Shown here: positions 31,701 through 39,686 of the stretch, one piece after another
Numbering within the stretch: position 1 is the first letter of the stretch
How the letters are laid out: each line of letters starts with the position of its first letter
Origin: a virus
Virus record (IMG/VR): IMGVR_UViG_3300020578_000072
Span: 1-61,722 of that record
Length of the DNA stretch: 61,722 nucleotides
Direction: 5' to 3' (one strand)
Made by a program: the position numbers and the translations under genes
The notes under the pieces: generated by a model
Databases searched by the model: none
Told to the model about the DNA's origin: nothing
What the model saw: only the letters and a program-made list of their open reading frames with translations

Positions 31701-31841
31701 TGAAAGTTTATATTTTTTTTCACCTATCCTTCTTATGATATCTTCAATAACATGCTGATATTCACCTAAATTTATATTATTAGCATTCCCCGTATTGGAA
31801 GCGTTCAAAAGCTTATAAACATTAGCTGGGCTGCACTTCAT
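28788..31841 (-). CDS. Large polyvalent-type protein with an internal WYK tag
   Basis: 1017 residues in several parts. Residues 1-430 are helical and acidic with no known domain. About 455-520 is a charged helix rich in Arg and Glu (EEARERRRAQDEQDRILRQR). About 560-650 contains a Gly/His-rich segment (NYHHRGLTRDQTPEGYYNFL) and MYVTEIQSDVVQKTYRMRD, the EIQSD motif shared by phage polyvalent proteins. A long coiled coil (about 665-760) and a small domain follow (IKALYLVGASTLHKLWTG). At 873-881 comes WYKTIKLAQ, the tag normally found at N-termini, and then 136 more residues. The tag suggests a gene fusion or a processing site. No Shine-Dalgarno site. Confidence 0.75.
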   Translation of the reverse strand: MKCSPANVYKLLNASNTGNANNINLGEYQHVIEDIIRRIGEKKYKLSFILSAFGGMRNALEDENWDFEVDYDKIYEWLDNDDYWMESYDDYWDESDNFFHYIGSVANEDEIKQTIISNFYDGNFSASMSSLLESCSGSYAENYNPDIIPVQTIIQGILEDNFLNALISDIEYVKIIPDHRHPSNRAKKHNINPSSFFSQKFYEKIGMPFNSRPSLSQEELETFFEHLIDYLAGIYADEVEHMNSDSEIIDVLKSNYEDSAKKRWIDDNKRDWLRSEAENHADSSAQEFHSYNARLSRLYLGSDANLTGFAHHHFQPITKRIVKDRWIYFTGEDSGTISVDESQPVSKIGIDEWTDIAEELREHADSFYIDEKHSEFIETIKKYSDAIKFVISSDPVLKEVFSEESSAYTSSLDESAIVQQDEIFAEASHYMSPEDSQKFMRDVAGNSPERIRLIEEARERRRAQDEQDRILRQRAEEQRQREFEEESKAIVEKESLRKKITEEKQKYLSNPELIYKDFGDDGVRIAKEMGLFDKGFNFKSFINLGRSFPGQHATNVVVSDAANHSSKIRHYSEILEPFNIVIHPKHSEKDPKGMNVVFDNGDSDGGINYHHRGLTRDQTPEGYYNFLGWVGGGIDWLNKTMYVTEIQSDVVQKTYRMRDFQASMSGLEQEKNKLIDEISSLSSKIESFDNKSYFENKIKELENKINSSSDEQMKQRLRVAIDAIRNQMVSGIDPNQQDKQKLEKLKANLAEIEKQISSISDRKSEDKSPQLNRPHLSQFKSRIENRFEDWLEIFYNEIFRYCNNLEIKALYLVGASTLHKLWTGWSTQETFEMFKKVYDDQALKHQMEKVKFNNSVWWKLDLGNRMPKYAKSWYKTIKLAQNDFSNVNISDLLDQFRRGAISQSDLEQKIRERYAEFIKSGPVNKNIYVEKLKAFFKTHSQIMGGSEEFDSADDDSADGEYSKLERIRSAISAFMSTTGKEYMDENGEELKEPFKSILHRFLIQNYNYDLELDELID

Positions 31842-31842
31842 A

Positions 31843-32106
31843 TTATTTAAATGATTTTATGCTATTTTGAAGGTTTCTAACCTGAGTAATTATTGCTCTT
31901 GCTTGTGTTGACCTTGGATCTTTTATTTGTTCAAGCTGACCAGCCAATTGATCAAAACCATTACCAATATTTTCTAGATTATTAAGATTTTGAAGACCCA
32001 TTTGCTGAATAAATTTAGGAACATCTATATTTATAGAAACAGCGTCCCCCATAGAACCAGGCATGCCTTTTAAATCAACCTGTGATAATTTAAATAAATT
32101 TTTCAT
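31843..32106 (-). CDS. Tagged small helical protein, 87 residues
   Basis: Begins MKNLFKLSQVDLKGMPGSMG, where NLFKLSQ is a tag variant. Then come a strand (AVSINIDVPKFIQQMG) and two helices (NLENIGNGFDQLAGQLEQI, QARAIITQVRNLQNSI). It is one base from the start of the 1017-residue gene and precedes it in the transcript, so the two products may work together, for example as a small partner or scaffold. No Shine-Dalgarno site. Confidence 0.6.
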   Translation of the reverse strand: MKNLFKLSQVDLKGMPGSMGDAVSINIDVPKFIQQMGLQNLNNLENIGNGFDQLAGQLEQIKDPRSTQARAIITQVRNLQNSIKSFK

Positions 32107-32174
32107 AATTATATTTTAATAAAAAATACATAAGTTACCTTTATTTGTCGATCTAAAATAACAAAAGGAGATAT

Positions 32175-32510
32175 ATGAAATCTGAATATTTATGGATAAT
32201 AAAAGAGTATTTTGAGAGTTTTTCAAGTCAAAACATAGAAGATCTTAGAAACTTGTATTCTGAAGATGTAGTTCTAAAGGACTGGAATATATATGTTGAA
32301 GGTAAAGAAAATGTAATAGAAGCAAATATGAATATATTTAAACAGTTCCCCCAATTACGCATACACATAGAAAATATAATAAAAGATGAACATGACTACT
32401 ATGCATGCCAAATAAATATATCACTAGAGGAAAATAATACAATAGAAGTATGCGATATAATCAAAGTAAAAAATGGAAAAATTCTTAGCATCCATGCCTA
32501 CAAATGCTAA
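32175..32510 (+). CDS. SnoaL/NTF2-like protein
   Basis: 111 residues with the NTF2-like layout: a first helix (WIIKEYFESFSSQNIEDLRN), the strand LYSEDVVLKDWNIYVEG, a helix (ENVIEANMNIFKQFP) and a four-strand sheet ending GKILSIHAYKC. The fold forms a small cone that in SnoaL-type proteins holds a ligand or catalyses isomerisation. In bacterial and phage glycan loci such proteins are often of unknown role. AAAGGAG precedes the ATG. It faces the convergent glycosyltransferase gene, overlapping by four bases. Confidence 0.75.
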   Translation: MKSEYLWIIKEYFESFSSQNIEDLRNLYSEDVVLKDWNIYVEGKENVIEANMNIFKQFPQLRIHIENIIKDEHDYYACQINISLEENNTIEVCDIIKVKNGKILSIHAYKC

Positions 32511-33358
32511 ATATAACCTTTATTTTTTAATTGAGTGACTAAATTTTTTACTCTTACATCGTAAGTATGGTTTTTTGATAATTCATAACCATTTTGTGAA
32601 ATTTGATCTATGTTATATTTATCAATATTTTTTATTATTTCATACAAGTGATCAAAAGAATCATAGATTAAGCAATTTTCATTATGCACAAAACCCAACT
32701 CATCATATTGGTAATTTTTGTTTGTTATTAATAATGTTTTACATCCTATAGTTTCAAAGGATCTGTAGTTTATATCATTAGCTATATTCATATTAAAATG
32801 ACATACATATGAATTTATTGCATTAACCATATCTTCACCTATTACAAATATATCTGTGTGCAAACCATATGAATTTTTTAGAATTTCTAATATATGACCC
32901 CTATTAACTATGTTGCCACAAAATCCAAATTTATGTTTTTTAGCTGTTTCATTTGGTTTAATTAGGCTATTATCAAATGAATTAGGAAACCACATATGAT
33001 AGGAATGTTTTACGTAATCTTTAGTAGAATGAAGCATTAAATCATATTTACCATTAGAAAATATATTTTCATAAGGAGATACTCCTCTACAGTGAGCGTC
33101 TATACTCCACAAAATCTTCAATGGACCATCTACATTACTTAGATTGGGCATCCACCCATCCCCATAATTTTCTAAGTTAAATATCATATCATATTCATTA
33201 AAGTTGATATTTGAATTATAATTAGCATGACCTAATCCCCATACCACAACCTCATTATCGCATTTTATAAACGCTCTTTCAAGAGAAAAACATTCTCTAA
33301 ATGACCTATTTGCTTCGTGTCTACCATTTTCTTGTATTAGAAGTATTTTGATTGTCAT
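32507..33358 (-). CDS. Glycosyltransferase, GT-B type (CgeB-like)
   Basis: 283 residues. The C-terminal half matches the Glyco_trans_1_2/CgeB pattern: HFNMNIANDINYRSFETIG, then CKTLLITNKNYQYDELGF and NCLIYDSFDHLYEIIKN. The N-terminal half (ENGRHEANRSFRECFSLERA, then FNEYDMIFNLENYGDG) is the usual acceptor-side Rossmann domain. It would transfer a sugar from a nucleotide donor. Part of its N-terminal coding sequence is duplicated as a decayed copy at 33960-34052. It overlaps the FkbM gene 33355-33930 by four bases. Confidence 0.8.
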   Translation of the reverse strand: MTIKILLIQENGRHEANRSFRECFSLERAFIKCDNEVVVWGLGHANYNSNINFNEYDMIFNLENYGDGWMPNLSNVDGPLKILWSIDAHCRGVSPYENIFSNGKYDLMLHSTKDYVKHSYHMWFPNSFDNSLIKPNETAKKHKFGFCGNIVNRGHILEILKNSYGLHTDIFVIGEDMVNAINSYVCHFNMNIANDINYRSFETIGCKTLLITNKNYQYDELGFVHNENCLIYDSFDHLYEIIKNIDKYNIDQISQNGYELSKNHTYDVRVKNLVTQLKNKGYI

Positions 33359-33930
33359 CTCGTATTATTTTTCTTTGCTAAAGAACTCCACCCATTCATA
33401 CCTACTTTTTCAATAATGAAATAGCCAAGTTTGTTCAAATATTCATAAATATCTTGATTTTTTAAATGCAAGTTTTCAAAGTAAATCTCATTAATTTTAA
33501 ACTTTGAAAAATCTATAGACTTGATGATCTGATCGTCAAGTCCCTCTGCATCTATAAATAAAATATTTATTTGTTGAAGATTATATTTTTCAAAAAGAGC
33601 ATTAATAGTTTTACATTCAACCCTAATTTCCACTATTCCTTCTGGATGATAACCATGTTTCAAGATATGGTATCGGTCTATAGATGCAACCTCATATAAT
33701 GGGCCATCGTTTTTGTGATAAAAGAATGAAGTTTCTTGTTCACTACTGCTTTCTGTAGTTATGGCTATGTTTTCTATAACTTTGTTCTTGACCCATTTAT
33801 ATTGGTCTTCAATTTTTTCATTATGAATTTTCATTGGTTCTACAAGAAGTAACAAGTCTGGCTGATTATCTTGAATCAACTTACTCAAATCATCATTACC
33901 CGTATTAGTACCTATCTGTACTATTTTCAT
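33355..33930 (-). CDS. FkbM-family methyltransferase
   Basis: 191 residues. Motifs: VQIGTNTGNDDLSKLI (SAM-binding Gly loop) near 4-19, and INILFIDAEGLDDQIIKSID, the IDAEG element typical of FkbM-type methyltransferases, near 120-139. The family O-methylates sugars or lipids. Its place between glycosyltransferases suggests it caps a glycan. Shorter than many members, which have 240-280 residues; the N-terminal YSQ-GED extension is missing. A decayed N-terminus of that kind lies just upstream at 34052-34116. Confidence 0.8.
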   Translation of the reverse strand: MKIVQIGTNTGNDDLSKLIQDNQPDLLLLVEPMKIHNEKIEDQYKWVKNKVIENIAITTESSSEQETSFFYHKNDGPLYEVASIDRYHILKHGYHPEGIVEIRVECKTINALFEKYNLQQINILFIDAEGLDDQIIKSIDFSKFKINEIYFENLHLKNQDIYEYLNKLGYFIIEKVGMNGWSSLAKKNNTR

Positions 33931-33959
33931 ATTAGCATATCTCCATGTTTTGGTTCAAA

Positions 33960-34116
33960 TTAGCTATCTTCATAATTAAAAGCTTGACCTAAGCCCCATA
34001 CCACAATCTCATTATCGCATTTTATAAACGCTCTTTCAACACAAAAACCATCTTTTTTATTATTAAAATATGATTGTAAAAAATAATTCTTCTCCGTATT
34101 GACTATAATATTTCAT
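33960..34116 (-). pseudogene. Chimeric remnant: FkbM-type N-terminus joined to a glycosyltransferase fragment
   Basis: From the ATG at 34116 (GGAGA upstream) the frame reads MKYYSQYGEELF and soon stops. One frame over, it continues FLQSYFNNKKDGFCVE, a good match to the start of FkbM proteins. The text then changes to RAFIKCDNEIVVWGLGQ, nearly the same as RAFIKCDNEVVVWGLGH in 32507-33358; the DNA at 33984-34040 is about 90% identical to 33225-33280. So a frameshifted FkbM start is spliced to a fragment of the neighbouring glycosyltransferase. Confidence 0.7.
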
Positions 34117-34150
34117 ATTATCTCCATATATTTGACTAAAAATAAAATCT

Positions 34151-34792
34151 TTATTTTTCTTTGCATATGCTATTAATTTCTTTCATCATTTTTTCATTCA
34201 TATAATGATAACTTATATTATGTTTAATTTGATGTAAATCATGTTTCAAGTGTAAATAATTATTTTGATTAAATCTATTAGAGCTATACAGCTTTTCTCC
34301 CTTAAGATAATATCCTAATGTAACATCTCCGTAATTAGTCTTGGGAATATTTATTTTACTATTAATTCGATTTATCAAGTCTTTTCTTAATGCAAATCCA
34401 GAACCACCAGAATAGTACCTATGCCCCTTTTCAACGTAAGGCCATATAGGATTATCAGGATGAGTTTCTTCAGAAAAAACAAGACCACAACTATTGCAAC
34501 TATTATCTAAACATCCGATATGACTAATAAGATTTTTAGTATTAACATATGTATCATCATCACAAAAAAAATACCAATCATAATTATTTGACTTATTTGC
34601 GTAATCAATACCCATAATTTGTTTTTCCTCACCGCTAATATGACCCTTTGTCCTAGTTACACAAACATTGTCAGTACTATCAATGTCAGATAAAAAAATA
34701 TAGTCCAAATTATTAAGCCACGTGTTTTTTAACCAATTTTGTCTGGTATTAATGTGATTTTCACATGAAATGATTAAGAATAATATTTTCAT
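34151..34792 (-). CDS. Fringe/galactosyltransferase-like glycosyltransferase (GT31 type)
   Basis: 213 residues with GT31 landmarks: YDWYFFCDDDTYVNTKNLI (DxD metal site) near 71-89, then HRYYSGGSGFALRKDLI near 125-141, and YGDVTLGYYLKGEKLY near 153-168. These match Fringe and core-1 beta-1,3-galactosyltransferases, which use UDP-sugars and are best known from animals. No signal anchor is present, as expected in a phage. It overlaps 34789-35685 by four bases. Substrate unknown; the Glf enzyme in the same island suggests galactose chemistry. Confidence 0.8.
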   Translation of the reverse strand: MKILFLIISCENHINTRQNWLKNTWLNNLDYIFLSDIDSTDNVCVTRTKGHISGEEKQIMGIDYANKSNNYDWYFFCDDDTYVNTKNLISHIGCLDNSCNSCGLVFSEETHPDNPIWPYVEKGHRYYSGGSGFALRKDLINRINSKINIPKTNYGDVTLGYYLKGEKLYSSNRFNQNNYLHLKHDLHQIKHNISYHYMNEKMMKEINSICKEK

Positions 34793-35685
34793 TTTAATCT
34801 TTTTAACATATATTCACTAGGACTAATTAAATTATCTTTAATAGAAAATGCTTTAATTAAAACTTTTTTATACCTATCAACTGCATTCGATTTTCTTAAG
34901 TTTTTATCAGCATAATCAAATGCATTTTTGGATATTTCTTTACATTTATTTTCATTTTTATGTGCCCAGTTTAATTTATCTTCAAAATCAGAGAAATCTT
35001 CATTTACAGGGATATAATGTTCAAAAGGCCTCAAATCATAAAACCAATATTCATTGCATTTTCTCAATTGATAAAACAATGGCCTATTAGAATGCAAAAG
35101 TAGTTTAGTTCTACCTGAATAACCAGCACCCTGTATATCTATCAAAAATTTATAATTAGTATGATCAGGAAGAGAAATAAAATTGCCATTTTCTGTTTTC
35201 AGTTCAATTGTTCCAGACTGTTTTACCCACTGAATTATATCTATGCATTTGACTTTTAAATTTTTATTAAAATTTTCATAAAATTTTCTTCTAGTATGAT
35301 GTGTATTTATATTTCCTATCCAAAATAAACGATCATCAATATAATTTTCAATAGATTTTAAACGAATTCTTTTGCACATATCATCATAATCATGAATTCC
35401 TGTCTCTGGCCAACCCGCAAAGATATAATCAGGTATCATAAAATCATTATATGAAGGACCAGAAAAAGATAATGGATAATCTAAATAATCGCCCATAAAC
35501 AAAAATACAGATCCTACATTCATTCTGTTTTTTTCATCATTATTTAAATTGCTAAAAGCCTCATTTATCAAATAAGAACTCATTCTACCCCTACTCTCGT
35601 AACACCAATACTCATGACAATAAATGCTGTTCCCGTCAAAGTACACTTCTAATTTGTTGTGATGTTGTTCAATTGCAAATGCCAT
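34789..35685 (-). CDS. GT90-family (CAP10/POGLUT-like) glycosyltransferase
   Basis: 298 residues. The C-terminal half matches CAP10 proteins: LPDHTNYKFLIDIQGAGYSG, then KLLLHSNRPLFYQLRKCNEY, then FEHYIPVNEDFSDFEDKLNW. The family transfers xylose or glucose in fungi and animals and occurs in some bacteria and giant viruses. The first half is divergent (MGDYLDYPLSFSGPSYNDFM). No signal peptide. Next to the GT31-type gene (overlap 4) and eight bases from 35693-36343. Donor and acceptor unknown. Confidence 0.8.
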   Translation of the reverse strand: MAFAIEQHHNKLEVYFDGNSIYCHEYWCYESRGRMSSYLINEAFSNLNNDEKNRMNVGSVFLFMGDYLDYPLSFSGPSYNDFMIPDYIFAGWPETGIHDYDDMCKRIRLKSIENYIDDRLFWIGNINTHHTRRKFYENFNKNLKVKCIDIIQWVKQSGTIELKTENGNFISLPDHTNYKFLIDIQGAGYSGRTKLLLHSNRPLFYQLRKCNEYWFYDLRPFEHYIPVNEDFSDFEDKLNWAHKNENKCKEISKNAFDYADKNLRKSNAVDRYKKVLIKAFSIKDNLISPSEYMLKRLK

Positions 35686-35692
35686 ATAAAAA

Positions 35693-36343
35693 CTACCTTC
35701 CTACTACTAAATCTCCATGTATTCTGTCACATTCTGTATCATCAGCATTAAAGGGTTGTCCCACAAACTCTCTTCCTTTTCTTTTTGAAGGAAAATGATT
35801 AATATTAAAAAATTCATCATGTATTTTACAATTATTTAATGTTAAATGGTGAACATGAGAGCGCAAAAAGTTTTGATCAACTTGATAAAAATTACCTTTT
35901 TGATATTTTTCAATCGTATTAGAAATTCCTTTTAATACCCCATTTCTGCATCCCCACATGCCTCCTAAAATCTCAGTCTGGTGCCAAGGATGATCTCTCA
36001 TAACATGAAAATCATATTCAGAATTTAACCAGTCGTCAACAGCTTCTTTCTCTCTAGTATTTAACCTGGAATCTGTATCCCTAAATATAACTATATCATT
36101 ACTATCTCCTGCAAAAAACCTCCAAAACATTCCAGACCAATCTCCATCCTCATTAACTGGTATTAATTCTACATTTTCTTTATTTCTCAAAACACCTATA
36201 CAATCTTGATCTGTTTTTTTACCATAATAGAATCTACATATCCAATCACTATATATAGACTTAGCTAATTCTAAATTTTTAATAGCGCCTACACAATACT
36301 TGGGATCATAGCCCCACAAGCTAAAAGATATTATTTTTTTCAT
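35693..36343 (-). CDS. Probable glycosyltransferase (GT-A type)
   Basis: 216 residues beginning MKKIISFSLWGYDPKYCVGA, a start shared with a group of uncharacterised phage, bacterial and giant-virus glycosyltransferases. NDIVIFRDTDSRLNTREKEAV (about 81-101) supplies the DxD, and DDWLNSEYDFHVMRDHPWH and GGMWGCRNGVL follow. Its ATG is separated by eight bases from the GT90 gene, and its upstream neighbour overlaps by four bases. Donor unknown. Confidence 0.7.
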   Translation of the reverse strand: MKKIISFSLWGYDPKYCVGAIKNLELAKSIYSDWICRFYYGKKTDQDCIGVLRNKENVELIPVNEDGDWSGMFWRFFAGDSNDIVIFRDTDSRLNTREKEAVDDWLNSEYDFHVMRDHPWHQTEILGGMWGCRNGVLKGISNTIEKYQKGNFYQVDQNFLRSHVHHLTLNNCKIHDEFFNINHFPSKRKGREFVGQPFNADDTECDRIHGDLVVGR

Positions 36344-37029
36344 ATTTTTAACTCTTTTTTTAATTTCTCTATTTCATGAGGATAAATATTTTGAGACCAA
36401 TTGTGCCAAGCCTCTCTATCCTTTTTATTCATATTTTCTGAATTAACAGTTCTGTACAGATCATCCCACTGACTCTTACCAGAAAAAGGATGCAAATGCT
36501 CTATAACAACATTTTCCAAATATTTGATTCTATTAAGTCCGTGTCCTATGCTCATTATTGAATTGTCACTACACAAATGCGTAAAAATAGGATTATAAAA
36601 ATGACCTAAAATTTTTACTATATTGGAAGAAATTAAATGTGAACTTGCTAACATAGACCCATGCATTAGGTCATTGGGATATATCACTCCAATATTGTCC
36701 ATTGCATTCATGTTTTCAACAAAAATATTATCCCAATCCTTAGTCCTAAATCTATGATCGTCTCCCATGAAATATAAATATTCATACTGTTTTGACAATT
36801 TACATGCAGCATAATTCATGGGCGCAACTACTCCTCTAGAATCATTATTTTTTTCATATTTTATTATACCAATATTGCTTGTGTATTTTTCATAATTACT
36901 AGTATCATCACTATCAATAACAAAATAAATATCCGACAAAGAACTTTTACAATCATTAAAACTAATAATGACTTCTTTTATGTTATTAGGTCTTGACCTA
37001 GAAGGACAAATTACAGCTATTTTTTTCAT
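36340..37029 (-). CDS. Glycosyltransferase family 2-like (GT-A)
   Basis: 229 residues. MKKIAVICPSRSRPNNIKEV begins like family-2 enzymes, followed by SLSDIYFVIDSDDTSNYEKY (a first acidic patch) and EYLYFMGDDHRFRTKDWD (a GDD metal site, about 84-101). The later SSHLISSNIVKILGHFYNP and HGLNRIKYLENVVIEHLHP fit the acceptor region. It overlaps 35693-36343 by four bases. Substrate unknown. Confidence 0.75.
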   Translation of the reverse strand: MKKIAVICPSRSRPNNIKEVIISFNDCKSSLSDIYFVIDSDDTSNYEKYTSNIGIIKYEKNNDSRGVVAPMNYAACKLSKQYEYLYFMGDDHRFRTKDWDNIFVENMNAMDNIGVIYPNDLMHGSMLASSHLISSNIVKILGHFYNPIFTHLCSDNSIMSIGHGLNRIKYLENVVIEHLHPFSGKSQWDDLYRTVNSENMNKKDREAWHNWSQNIYPHEIEKLKKELKI

Positions 37030-37093
37030 AATTTATCCTCATTAAATCTTACTAAATATATTTCAATTGACATTGTTATAACTTTCTATAAAA

Positions 37094-37840
37094 TTAACAT
37101 GACCAATCACCTTCATATAAACTATCATGCGTAAAATCATCAAAAAAATATCTCCTACCACTCATCACATATATAGGATTTTTGGATAAATTTAATCCTT
37201 TTCCATGATTATCAGGATGTCTGGAGGTGTTAGCATCATAATATCCGTCAATCATAAAAGAGCTACTCATGCCCAATTGATCTGTTATATTTTTTAGATC
37301 ATGAAAACTTCCATTAGGTTCATGATATTCAATAGATTTTATAAATTTACTAAATACATCATTACTTTTATCATTGTTTATCCAGTGTATTGCGTCAGGA
37401 ACTCTGTTGGGAGTAACTGGATATTCAGCCCACTGATAAACAATATTGCTATTCATGTCATTTATAAAACAATTTATATTTTTTTTATATATTAAATCAA
37501 ATCTAGATATAAAAATTTTATCATAAATAATTTCACTTTGATAGATATTATGCAAACCATTTAACATATTCAATCTTTGTGCAGACCAATCATAGTGAAC
37601 ACATAAAGAGTATTTGCAATTAGGGAAATTACTTTTGATTAAATCTATATTATAATCATCAGAAACAGAAAAATAACAATCCACATCATACATATTACTG
37701 AAAGGCATATAGACAGAATCTATAAAAGATTTTAGAGCGCCTCTAGAAAAATCAAAATTTATAGGATCCTCAAAAATCACATTAGATCCTCTTATTCTTT
37801 TTGTGTGACCCCTTAATAATATTGCACATTTTTTATTCAT
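37094..37840 (-). CDS. Putative glycosyltransferase-like protein (SRFDL type)
   Basis: 248 residues. It starts MNKKCAILLRGHTKRIRGSN and contains IYDKIFISRFDLIYKKNI, matching the FDWIFKSRFDMHFLHSI of the gene at 52794-53726. The two proteins are therefore distant paralogues. The R-x-D element after a hydrophobic strand resembles the metal site of GT-A enzymes in eukaryote-like DUF families. Its position in the glycan island supports a sugar-transfer role; the reaction is unknown. An AT-rich promoter-like stretch (CATATATATG) precedes the start. Confidence 0.6.
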   Translation of the reverse strand: MNKKCAILLRGHTKRIRGSNVIFEDPINFDFSRGALKSFIDSVYMPFSNMYDVDCYFSVSDDYNIDLIKSNFPNCKYSLCVHYDWSAQRLNMLNGLHNIYQSEIIYDKIFISRFDLIYKKNINCFINDMNSNIVYQWAEYPVTPNRVPDAIHWINNDKSNDVFSKFIKSIEYHEPNGSFHDLKNITDQLGMSSSFMIDGYYDANTSRHPDNHGKGLNLSKNPIYVMSGRRYFFDDFTHDSLYEGDWSC

Positions 37841-37875
37841 ATATATGAATTATTTCAATATAAACAATCTATATT

Positions 37876-39024
37876 TTAATTTTCAAAAATCCTTAAAAAG
37901 TTTTTATATTCTATATCATAAGTATTTGATAAAGCCCATTTTTTTCCCTTATCTCTTAAGGTGTTTTTAAGAGATGTATTGATATCTATTTCTTTAATTT
38001 TTTCTGCAAATTTTAGATACTCAAATGGATCTATCAGTTTTTTTATAGTATGAAGGCCTACGCCCAAAGACTTTGGATCAAAAGGAAAATCTAGTATAGG
38101 AAAATCTAGTATAACAATATTATCTCCATACACATCTTTAAAACAAGAAATGTCCCAGGTTAAAACAATTACTCCACAAGCTAAGGCCTCGTGAACTGCA
38201 TTACAATAAGTGTCTGTTGGAAAATTTCCCTCCATATCAGATGCTGTATACACAAAATAATCTGATTCACATAAATTTTTAATTAATTCTTTTTTCCCTA
38301 CAGATCCACTGCCATGAGGACCAGGTAAATAAGAAAAATTTACATAATTTTTGCCTAAATGACTAGCTATTAAGCTTGCCATTTCACCGCCTCTTTGAAA
38401 AGAAGATGTAAAAATAATTTGATTTTTTCTTTCTAAATTTTCATGCTTGTTTATTTCTTCATAAAATAATGGTTTTGATATACTATTATTTACATGAATA
38501 TACTTTACCTCAGAGGGGTTAGATATAAAATGTTTTTTTGAAGTTTTAGAATTTACTATATAATAAAAATTTAATTTTTTTGATTTGCAATAATTATGTA
38601 TATCAAAAATAGCACTATGAGACCAGTACATATGAGAAAAGGCACAAACTATTGTACCCTCTTTTAGTTTAGATAATATATCATAGGAATCTTTACAAAA
38701 AAAACCAAAAGAAAAAACAAATACATCGCAATCTTTTAATAAATCCTCGTCAGGCGTCACATAAGTATAATTAAGATATCCGTTAAACTCAGAATTTCCT
38801 GGTATAAATGTGTTTTTTAAACCATAATCAGGATGAGAAATATATACTGTATTTTTACTTTCAGCTAATTTCCTAGCTAACTCTAAAGTAACAGCACAAG
38901 TGCCGCTGAATCCACATACATCTGTATAATTTTCATAATTAAAACGACACGCTCTAGGACTTGTTCCATCAAACCAAAAAACTATTTTCTTACCTGTTAT
39001 GTATTTTACTTTTATTTCTTTCAT
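37876..39024 (-). CDS. Glycosyltransferase, GT-B group 1-like
   Basis: 382 residues in two Rossmann halves. N-terminal: CGFSGTCAVTLELARKLAES (Gly-rich start of family-4 enzymes, about 38-57). C-terminal: NQIIFTSSFQRGGEMASLIA and DTYCNAVHEALACGVIVLTW (about 285-304), the E-x7-E-type sugar-nucleotide site. FSYLPGPHGSGSVGKKELI lies between. It overlaps 39021-39686 by four bases. It would add one sugar from a nucleotide donor; the specificity cannot be read. Confidence 0.8.
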   Translation of the reverse strand: MKEIKVKYITGKKIVFWFDGTSPRACRFNYENYTDVCGFSGTCAVTLELARKLAESKNTVYISHPDYGLKNTFIPGNSEFNGYLNYTYVTPDEDLLKDCDVFVFSFGFFCKDSYDILSKLKEGTIVCAFSHMYWSHSAIFDIHNYCKSKKLNFYYIVNSKTSKKHFISNPSEVKYIHVNNSISKPLFYEEINKHENLERKNQIIFTSSFQRGGEMASLIASHLGKNYVNFSYLPGPHGSGSVGKKELIKNLCESDYFVYTASDMEGNFPTDTYCNAVHEALACGVIVLTWDISCFKDVYGDNIVILDFPILDFPFDPKSLGVGLHTIKKLIDPFEYLKFAEKIKEIDINTSLKNTLRDKGKKWALSNTYDIEYKNFLRIFEN

Positions 39025-39686
39025 TTTTTATATGTTGGATTATTTATTATCTTTACAGCAACCCTTTCATGACCACACCCCACATCTCCCATCTTGCCGT
39101 TCATTCCTATATATTCAAATTCTACTTTATTATTTTTAATAAATTCGTAAAAAGCCTTTAATTCTCCATTTCTCTGATAACCCTCATAGTTGACTAATTC
39201 ATCGAATACAACTACACAACCATTTTTTATATTAAATTTTAAGTTGTCAAATACATCTTTTGTAGAGCTATATATATCACAATCAACGTGCATAAATTTT
39301 ATTGGTTTGTTATGATTAGATATAAAATTAGGCAAAGTTTCAGAAAACCACCCGTCTATCAAAATCACGTTTTCTGATACATTTGGGTATTTGCCATTTG
39401 TGGAAAAAGAACCCTTGTCAAAAAGCATATCATTTCTATCCCATTTCTCAGGCAACCCTTGCCAACTATCAAATCCATAAATTTTATGATTTTTGAATCC
39501 ATTTGCAATCATATTGATTGTCATCCCGCTAAAAACTCCCAGTTCCATGACAATGGAATCCTTATTCACCTCTAAAATATCTTTATTTTCTAGTACATAA
39601 TTTAAGGGGTTCATCTTTATATCTGGAATATTGACTAAATCTTTTATGAACTCATTATAATTCATTAGGTATCTTTTATTTTTCAA
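39021..39686 (-). CDS. TylF/MycF-like sugar O-methyltransferase
   Basis: 221 residues. Motif I VMELGVFSGMTINMIANGF, motif II HKIYGFDSWQGLPEKWDR, then KPIKFMHVDCDIYSSTKDVF (metal-binding D-x-D) and GCVVVFDELVNYEGYQRNGE. This is the order of macrocin-type O-methyltransferases (TylF, MycF), which methylate sugar hydroxyls in a metal-dependent way. It is the second methyltransferase of the island besides FkbM. It overlaps the Glf gene by 11 bases; a start a few codons later is possible. Confidence 0.85.
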   Translation of the reverse strand: MKNKRYLMNYNEFIKDLVNIPDIKMNPLNYVLENKDILEVNKDSIVMELGVFSGMTINMIANGFKNHKIYGFDSWQGLPEKWDRNDMLFDKGSFSTNGKYPNVSENVILIDGWFSETLPNFISNHNKPIKFMHVDCDIYSSTKDVFDNLKFNIKNGCVVVFDELVNYEGYQRNGELKAFYEFIKNNKVEFEYIGMNGKMGDVGCGHERVAVKIINNPTYKK

